64,000 bases of DNA from Littorina saxatilis (taxonomy: Eukaryota > Mollusca > Gastropoda > Littorinimorpha > Littorinidae): positions 60,368,492 to 60,432,491 of the forward strand of contig NC_090261.1 of assembly GCF_037325665.1 (NCBI RefSeq), written 5' to 3'. Shown piece after piece: positions 57,418 through 64,000 of this stretch. Numbering within the stretch: the stretch's first letter is position 1; every line of letters starts with the position of its first letter. The notes under the pieces are model-generated. The model was not told the DNA's origin, ran no database searches, and saw only the letters and a list, made by a program, of their open reading frames with translations. The translations under genes were made by a program, and so were the position numbers.

Positions 57418-57489
<72 letters not shown>
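57397..57489. repeat. (CTCTAT)n-(CT)n microsatellite
   Basis: CTCTAT units pass into pure CT. Confidence 0.97.
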
Positions 57490-57492
<3 letters not shown>

Positions 57493-57499
57493 GATAGAT

Positions 57500-58640
57500 A
57501 AAAATCCATGATAATCTGCACTCGCCAAAAACATAAACTTTTAGAAATAACTCCGAGTCTGTCCATAAATGAGCACCCCATTGAGCAAGTAGCTGAGCAC
57601 CGTTTATTCTTTCTTTATTTGGTGTTTCCGTTTTTTTCCGTTTGTATGGCCATGTTGGGTTTGATGCGTGCATGCCTGGTTTTCTCCTGTAGATGGGTGT
57701 CGGCACAGAAGGTCTGCCCGCTGTCCTCAGCCAACATGCTCCGTCTTCATGGCAGCTCAAATTTTTTATCGAGGTTCTCTCCTCTAGATCCGCCGTGTTT
57801 CGCCTAGGGGCTTTCGCTGCCTAGTTGATAGGGTCACCTCGTAGAGGGTGTGGTCATAGACCACGCACGGTCGGTCTTGGGATAGGGAAACGTTATGCTA
57901 GTCCGGAGGGATTACGCCACAATGGCCACCTCGCGAAGACCCAGGGTCCTAGACTAGGGAGGTCCAAGGGGGAGCACCGGGAGGGCTACCCCTCTACCCG
58001 CACCTCCAACACAATCCCTTCCCCTGGTAGCTTCATCCCCAAGGAGGAAACAAAGCTACCTGCAACACCCCATTTGGTGTTTAACGTCGTTTTCAACCAC
58101 GAAGGTTATATTGCGACGACACCGTTTATTGGGACTAATTGTTGATAATAATCTGAGATGGCATACTCACAGCAATGAAATTTGCAAGGAAATTGCTAAT
58201 TATGTGTTATCAAATTTCTCTTATTAAAGTTGCAATGCATTATTAATTTTGACACACGAACTCTTTTACAAGGCCCACATAAAACCCCACACTGATTATG
58301 CTTCTATAGTCTGGGACGGGTGTAGTGAGGTTCACTTGAAGAAGTCGCTCCAGCGAAGAGCTGATAAGGTAATTCTGCCCAGTTCATCTCTTTCTACCAA
58401 CGAAAAGATGGAAAGTATAGGGATGTTAAGCTTAAAGAAGCAGATTTTAATAAATGTTCATTTATGTACTAGTCGTCTATCACGAAACCCCAACCTATCT
58501 CATACAACTCTTCAAATTATCTCCGTCATATTATCCAAACACTAGAAATAACCTTGTTTTGCCAAGGCCCCGCATTGATTTGCTTAAAACAAGTGTTTCT
58601 AATATGGTGCATAACTTTGGAATTCACTGCCTGTAAATAT
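57500..58640 (+). mobile_element. LINE reverse transcriptase fragment split by a SINE-like insert
   Basis: The left piece encodes ICTRQKHKLLEITPSLSI and EQVAEHRL (57508-57606). After the insert (57609-58119) it continues LLGLIVDNNLRWHTHSNEIC and later TDYASIVWDGCSEVHLKK, the region after the catalytic domain in jockey/CR1-like LINEs. Stops and frameshifts occur (for example after SNFSY near 58220). It is old and has no catalytic box. Confidence 0.75.
57609..58119 (-). mobile_element. SINE-like insert with 11-bp duplications
   Basis: Flanked by CACCGTTTATT on both sides (57598-57608 and 58120-58130). The left edge CTTTCTTTATTTGGTGTTT and the right edge TTTGGTGTTTAACGTCGTTT plus TTATATTGCGACGA both resemble the 3' end of the 23093/28935 SINE. 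The ~430 bp between (TCGTAGAGGGTGTGGTCATA, CCACAATGGCCACCTCG) is different. It is thus a variant or chimeric family. Confidence 0.75.
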
Positions 58641-58679
58641 CAGGTCATGTCTGTCATTATCTTCTTTTAAAGTCCGTCC

Positions 58680-58835
58680 TTAATTGAGCACGAAGTCGAC
58701 TTGGCGAAGCTTCGCGAAGTCTTTATACCAAAAACCCACAGCTACGGCGAAGTACTTTGTACCCTACTTCGCTTCGCAAGTTTTGACATGCGAAGCTACG
58801 CCGTAGCTCTGCGACGAAGTTGGTTTTTTTGTCAG
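58680..58835. repeat. CGAAG-rich palindromic repeat
   Basis: GGCGAAGCTTCGCGAAGTC, CTACGGCGAAGTACTTTGTA, GCGAAGCTACGCCGTAGC: inverted GCGAAG/CTTCGC words over about 150 bp. Non-coding. Confidence 0.55.
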
Positions 58836-59098
58836 AAGAGTGCTTTTTGATTCAAGATGGACGGAGAAATCACACTCGAAAGAGCAGAGTGCATTCCCTT
58901 GGACTTCGCGCGAAGCTATGCTGAAATTAGTTCAATTAAAGCCCCAGTGCGTCCCAAATGGTTTACAGAACGATTTAAATCTTCTCAAGAAAAAAGCAGT
59001 TCTAACCTTATCGAACACACTTGCAATAGCATTTTGTGAATAGCATTAAATGACACAGTTCGTTTGAATGGCTATTTTGCTCGCGTAAACCACACACC

Positions 59099-59105
59099 TT
59101 TTTTT

Positions 59106-59136
<31 letters not shown>

Positions 59137-62100
59137 AAACCTCAGTTGCATGCAGGTTTGCTACTACAATTATTTTTTGCCCCTTTTTTTTCTTTTTTTT
59201 TTTTTCTTGTGTGGCTTGGAGCAAACCTTCTTCATAGGTCTTTTCTTTTCTCAGTCAAAGGTGTACATTTTTAGATCAACAAACTTTATCAGTAAACTAA
59301 TATGTTTAAGTAAATAAATAAAGATAATCATAACATAAATTTATTCCTTATCATACATTTCTATCCGTAAATAACAGTCTCTAAATATTATCATTTCAAA
59401 CACTCAATTTAAACTTACACTTGTTTTATACCAGGCCCCTGAGGGTTAAATCCCTTTGAAAAATAAATAATATTTCAAGGGGTGTCCCATATCTAAATTT
59501 ACTTATACACATTTTTCCAATCAAGATTAAATGGGTAAGATACTTAAACATATCATGTGTCAAACCATTCTTATCTCGCACACAAATCAGCACATCTGTT
59601 GCTTGTAAAATAATTGCTATGTTATATCGATCGTAAAACAATGTTTCAACATGCTTCCACAAATGGTGAATTTTACTGCAATAGAAAAAGAAATGTTCAA
59701 TATAATCAACTTGTTCAATACAATATGGACATTTATCATTATTTGTGAGTCCCATTTTTAAGAGAAGAATATTGGTTGGGTATATATTGTGTAATATCTT
59801 CCACTGTAATTCTTTTAGTCTGGTTTCTGTTGTTGTCTCTTTTGCATTGAGCCAAACTTTTTCTTCAATATTAATACCAAGTTTGTTCAGCCAAAATCGA
59901 ACACAGCAGGGTGGACTATATTTCATATCTGTCATAAAATTTCGAAAGTCTCTAGCTTTTAACATAACTTTATCATTAAAATACAATTTCGAAAATTCTT
60001 CAGTAACAGCATATACATAATCCGTATTGTTCTTTAAATAACGAGACAACGCCGAGTGAACAACAATGTACTGTAAATAGAGTTCTGGTGAAGTACCAAT
60101 TAAGTTCTGTACATTTTGAAATGACAAAATGGAATTGTTTTCTAAAAGGTCATTGACATGTGTTATTCCTTTTTTTGCCCAGTTGTCAAAATAAATTACA
60201 TTATTTTGATATTTTATATCGACATTATTCCATATGCATGCCATCTTCAGAGATGAAGGAGAGTGCAGTGTATTATGTTCCAACCAGACTCGCAGTACTT
60301 TGCTCCAGAAGGAGGACTGAAGACTATTTAACCCTTTAAACTTTTTAGGACCAATAATTGAATTAAAACAAGATAAATCTGTTCCAAAATTACGGAAATA
60401 TAATCTAGGAATCCAAGTCCATGTACTATTGTTATTCATATTCGAAAGCTGAGCAAGCCAGCCGCACAGAATAGATTCTTGCAATATGTGCATATCAATC
60501 ATTTGAATTCCTCCTGTTCCTATTCCACTGCACATAACACTTCTCTTCACTTTCTCAAACGCTTTCTTATTACAATTAATTTTCCTCCAAAGAAAACGAA
60601 ACAATATCGTATTAATTTCTTTCAACACAGGTTCAGGGATGCATATTGCCTGCATAACATAAACAAACTGGGAAATCAAAAAACTTTTTATTACGCACAT
60701 TTTACCAAATATGCCAAGATTCCGTTTTTCCCAGTTTAAAATCACCTGTTTAATACTCTTAATTCGTTGTGTCCAGTTTTCATTCACGAGGGAGGCACTG
60801 GATGTATTGCAAAAATATATTCCCAAAATCTTCATTTGTTTAACCCATCTTAATCCGTATCCTCCCTCGTTGCTATTCCGTTTTGATCCAATCCACATTG
60901 CTTCTGATTTTACTCTATTTATCTTCAAACCGGATATAATTGTAAACTCGTCTAATATCCCCAAAACAGCTTTAATGTCATCTTTATCACGCAAAAACAT
61001 GGTAACATCATCGGCATACAGAAGTGCCTTCAAAATCTTTTTAAACATATGCAATTCTTCTGAATCGTCAGTTTCAATTTCCAAACCTTTTACTTCAGAA
61101 CCTTTTCGAAATCGGGTTGCAAGCAGCTCAATTCCAATAACAAAAGCTAGTGGTGAGAAAGGACAACCTTGTCGCACCCCACAGCTGACTTCAAAATCAC
61201 TTGAGAGCCAACCGTTGTATCCAATGCAGCTTCTTGTGCTACTGAACAATACTTCTACCCAACGTAAAAAGTCTGTTCCAAATCCGTATCTCTTAAAGGC
61301 ATATAACATAAACTCTTTCGATATGCTGTCAAATGCTTTTTTGAAATCCAAAGCAAGTACCAAACCAGGTTTTTCTTGTAATCTAAAATGTTCAATAACA
61401 TCATCTATTGTTCTCAGCGTATGAGAGACGTTTCTACCTTTAATGAAACCAACTTGATCTTCGTGTACTATCTTTTGAATAACTGGGCTTAACCTATTTG
61501 CTAAACATTTAGCTAAAATCTTATAGTCTGTATTTGTCAAAGAAATTGGTCTCCAGTTTGATAAACTGTGTTTTGATAAATCTTTCCCTTTGTGGATCAG
61601 GGTAATAACCGCCGATGCTTGGGTGTAGGACAGACTTCCATTCTCAAATGATTTGTTAAATGAATCAACAATAACAGTTCTTAACTTTGACCAAAAAAAC
61701 TTAATAAAGTCTGTGGTAAGGCCGTCCATGCCTGGTGAGGAACCATTTTTCATCAATTTAAGTGCCGATGATGCCTCTTCAACCGTTACATTTCCTTCAC
61801 ACTCTGCCTTCTCCTCATCACTTAACTGAGGAACATCGCAATCTTGCAAAAAGGATGCAATATTATTGTCTAAATTTTCATCAGGTATTTTTTGTGAATA
61901 AAGAGTTTGAAAATACTCTCTCTGAGCTTCCAGTATATCAAATTGATCTGTAATGACTTCACCATTCTCCAGTTCTAATCTTGGCATTAATTTTGATTGT
62001 GCACGTGATTTTTCTAAGTTAAGAAAATACTTTGTATTTGTTTCTCCTTCTTCGATCCATTTTACTCGTGATCTTGTCTGGGCACTGTGCAATTCTGTTT

Positions 62101-63535
62101 TTTCAATAAGTTCCAAATTCAATTTTAACTTTTCTCGTCGAAAAATAGCGTTTTTATCATCTGGGTTTTTGGCTAAATGTGATTCGCATACATTTAAATC
62201 ATGTAGCAATTTTATCTTGTCTGTTCTCTTAATTACGGCATTTCTCTTGCTGTATTGCATAGAGATGTCCTTAATTTCCAGTTTCAGTAACTCCCATTTC
62301 AATCCCGCATGCTGTGTCGGGTGCTCAGAGAGAAAATTATCAATGGTCTGATTCATAATATCAACGTATGCCTGTTGTTTTAATAGAGAGTTGTTAAATT
62401 TCCAGTACCCTGGACCTCTGCATGTGTCAGTACATTTTAATTGTAAATAAACACCCCTGTGATCAGTCGAAGGTAGTGAGTATATATTGCATTCAAGCAC
62501 TTCGTCAGTTACGTTATCATTTAGTAACATGTAATCCAGTCGCCGTGCAATAAATGTACCCCCTCCCTTTGACCATGTGTATTCTTTTTCTTGTGGGTTG
62601 CAAATCCGCCACATATCATTCAAAGCACATTCATTTATAAAAGAGTTAAAGGCTTTTACCAAACTCTCTTGGTGTTTTTGGCCACTAATAATATCAAGTT
62701 CATTATTCAACACAGCATTAAAATCTCCACAGATTATTTTCCTTTCACAATCACATTCTTTAACTTTGACAGCCAAGTCATGTAAAAATTCCTTGATCTC
62801 TTTTGTTACACTGGGTGCGTATATATTAAACACACATACATCTCTATTCTCAATGGATACTCTTATTGCAATAACCCTTTCGTTTAATATAAAGGTCTTC
62901 CATGCGAACGAAAACTGCTTTCTAATTAATATAATCTGACCTTTACTGTGTGCAGTACTTTCTGAAAAAATCAAATCTCCTCCCCATTCTTTTTTTTCAT
63001 AAGTCCACCACACCTTTGGTAACATACGATTCTTGAATACATATAATGTCATATTTTTTTTCCTTGAAATGTCGAAAAAGACTTTTGCGTTTTGTTGGAT
63101 TTCGTAATCCACGCACATTAAGTGATAAAATGTTCAACGTATCCATAGGAAAGAGGGTACAAGGTTAATAAATACAACGAGTGTAAACACTTGAATCGTA
63201 AGACAATCGGGAAAGTCCATAGTCCGGGCCAGGTCGTAAGGGTTGAGAAACTTGGACAGGTCGTCCTATTCCTGTGTATCAGAGGTTAGCGCTGTCATGG
63301 GCTGTTAAGGGGTTGCGTTCGCGGCGCGGTTTCTTTTCGAGTTTCTCGAGTATTTTGCCCCCACTCTTTCCACCCTCTTCCTGGCTCGATCGCCGGCGCT
63401 TGGAAGACTCGGACCGGCTTCGCGAGTCACTAGCGTAGTGAGAGTGAATAGCAGTTTGGCGGGCTGAAGGACGAGGCGTGCGTGTCTCCCCACCTGTTTT
63501 CGTGGTTTATCTAACCCCTGAGCCATCGTGAACCC
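59099..63535 (-). mobile_element. Tx1/L1-type LINE, nearly full length
   Basis: Reads right to left: a leader (63150-63535), ORF2 with endonuclease and reverse transcriptase (about 63146-59426), a 3' UTR and a long A-rich tail (the T runs at 59099-59136 on the plus strand). The 5' side ends at the TCAAGGTCA repeat (from about 63556). A 73-residue basic frame at 63305-63526 may be what remains of ORF1, but shows no motif. I found no clear flanking duplication. One frameshift is visible in 3.7 kb of coding sequence, so the copy is young. Confidence 0.9.
59426..63146 (-). pseudogene. LINE ORF2: endonuclease-reverse transcriptase, one frameshift
   Basis: Copies LINE RNA into chromosomal nicks. 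The likely start is MDTLNILSLNVRGL at 63146; the apparent ATG at 63118 lies in another frame, and the two frames meet near 63010, a single-base shift inside the endonuclease. Endonuclease motifs: LNVRGL, CIQES, CGDFNAVL, ARRLDYML and STDHRGV. Reverse transcriptase: NGSSPGMDGLTTDFIKFFW, LALDFKKAFDSI, GVRQGCPFSPLAF and the catalytic ALLYADDVTMF. The C-terminal zinc motif is CPYC, then H eight residues later, then C (about residue 1130 of the 1230-residue main frame). All catalytic residues I looked for are present. GVRQGCPFSPLAF and the C-terminal zinc motif suggest the Tx1/L1 group. Confidence 0.92.
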
Positions 63536-63555
63536 GTGTGATCCACTTTCCTTTT

Positions 63556-64000
63556 TTGACTCACATGCGAAGCAAAAGTGAGTCTATGTACTCACCCGAG
63601 TCGTCCGTCCGTCCGTCCGTCCGTCCGTCCGGACGTCCGGACGTCCGGAAAACTTTAACGTTGGATATTTCTTGGACACTATTCAGTCTATCAGTACCAA
63701 ATTTGGCAAGATGGTGTATGATGACAAGGCCCCCAAAAACATACATAGCATCTTGACCTTGCTTCAAGGTCAAGGTCGCAGGGGCCATAAATGTTGCCTA
63801 AAAAACAGCTATTTTTCACATTTTTCACATTTTCTCTGAAGTTTTTGAGATTGAATACCTCACCTACATATGATATATAGGGCAAAGTAAGCCCCATCTT
63901 TTGATACCATTTTGGTTTACCTTGCTTCAAGGTCAAGGTCACAGGAGCTCTTCAAAGTTGGATTGTATACATATTTTGAAGTGACCTTGACCCTGAACTA
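63556..64000 (-). repeat. Dispersed repeat rich in TCAAGGTCA motifs, copy 2, cut by window end
   Basis: Inverse of 17985-18570, starting TGACTCACATGCGAAGCAAA, with the GTCC run, GGTCAAGGTCGCAGGGGCC, and TTCAAGGTCAAGGTCACAGG. It ends at the window edge inside TGACCTTGACCCTGAACT. Confidence 0.88.

Noticed and set aside
58249-58545. Independent 98-residue gene
   Set aside because: It is the C-terminal part of the LINE fragment that begins at 57500.
60711-61424. 237-residue plus-strand frame
   Set aside because: It lies antisense to the LINE ORF2 polymerase region, which has clear motifs.

Overview
This is eukaryotic, intron-bearing, repeat-dense DNA and most probably comes from a mollusc; I would guess a caenogastropod snail of the periwinkle type. 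The reasons are a GH10 xylanase-like gene with an N-terminal carbohydrate-binding module (a combination known from herbivorous gastropods), several tRNA-derived SINEs, Rex1/Babar-, RTE-, L2- and Tx1/L1-type LINEs, Tc1 elements, and very many (CA)n tracts and short inverted-repeat elements. The species guess is inference and could not be checked by search.

Host genes. Only one host gene can be reconstructed in full: a minus-strand GH10 glycoside hydrolase in 12 exons between 24396 and 11998. Every junction is GT-AG and in phase, giving 565 codons with a signal peptide, a CBM4/9-like module, a GH10 barrel and a C-terminal beta domain. A second host gene starts at 53982 (+): the first coding exon of a globin with an N-myristoylation-type start (MGC) and a donor at the position expected for the conserved B12.2 globin intron. 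I could not find its later exons. A GC-rich S/K/N/G-rich block at 26846-27208 (+), ending in a good donor site, looks like an isolated exon of an unidentified gene.

Layout. 1-3800: unassigned sequence, a MITE-like element, a 105-109 bp minisatellite and long CA runs. 3805-5215: Tc1 copy 1. 6161-11527: a 28-bp satellite of about 191 units. 11998-24396: the GH10 gene, with introns holding a MULE remnant with unusual sub-terminal repeat clusters, three small retroposons with target-site duplications, a 79-bp x 7 tandem repeat, a fold-back and a repeat rich in TCAAGGTCA motifs. 24.6-36 kb: intergenic repeats (SINEs, G-run/C-run elements, an L2 3' end), the orphan exon and possibly an LTR. 36.8-39.0 kb: a Rex1/Babar-like LINE. 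39.6-43.3 kb: fold-back, dispersed repeats and a SINE. 43487-45909: a 15-bp satellite fused to the broken end of Tc1 copy 2. 45.9-51.5 kb: hairpin-rich repeats and a 3.4-kb inverted-repeat element carrying several inner insertions. 52.7-54.1 kb: a tandem array running into globin exon 1. 57.5-58.6 kb: a LINE fragment with a SINE-like insert. 59.1-63.5 kb: a nearly intact Tx1/L1-type LINE. 63.55-64.0 kb: a second, inverted copy of the TCAAGGTCA-rich repeat.

Nothing shows the host genes acting together. The GH10 product should be secreted and act on plant or algal polysaccharide; the globin should be membrane-anchored by its acylated N-terminus. The rest is a record of transposition and tandem expansion. 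No prokaryotic-style system (CRISPR, operon, phage) is present.
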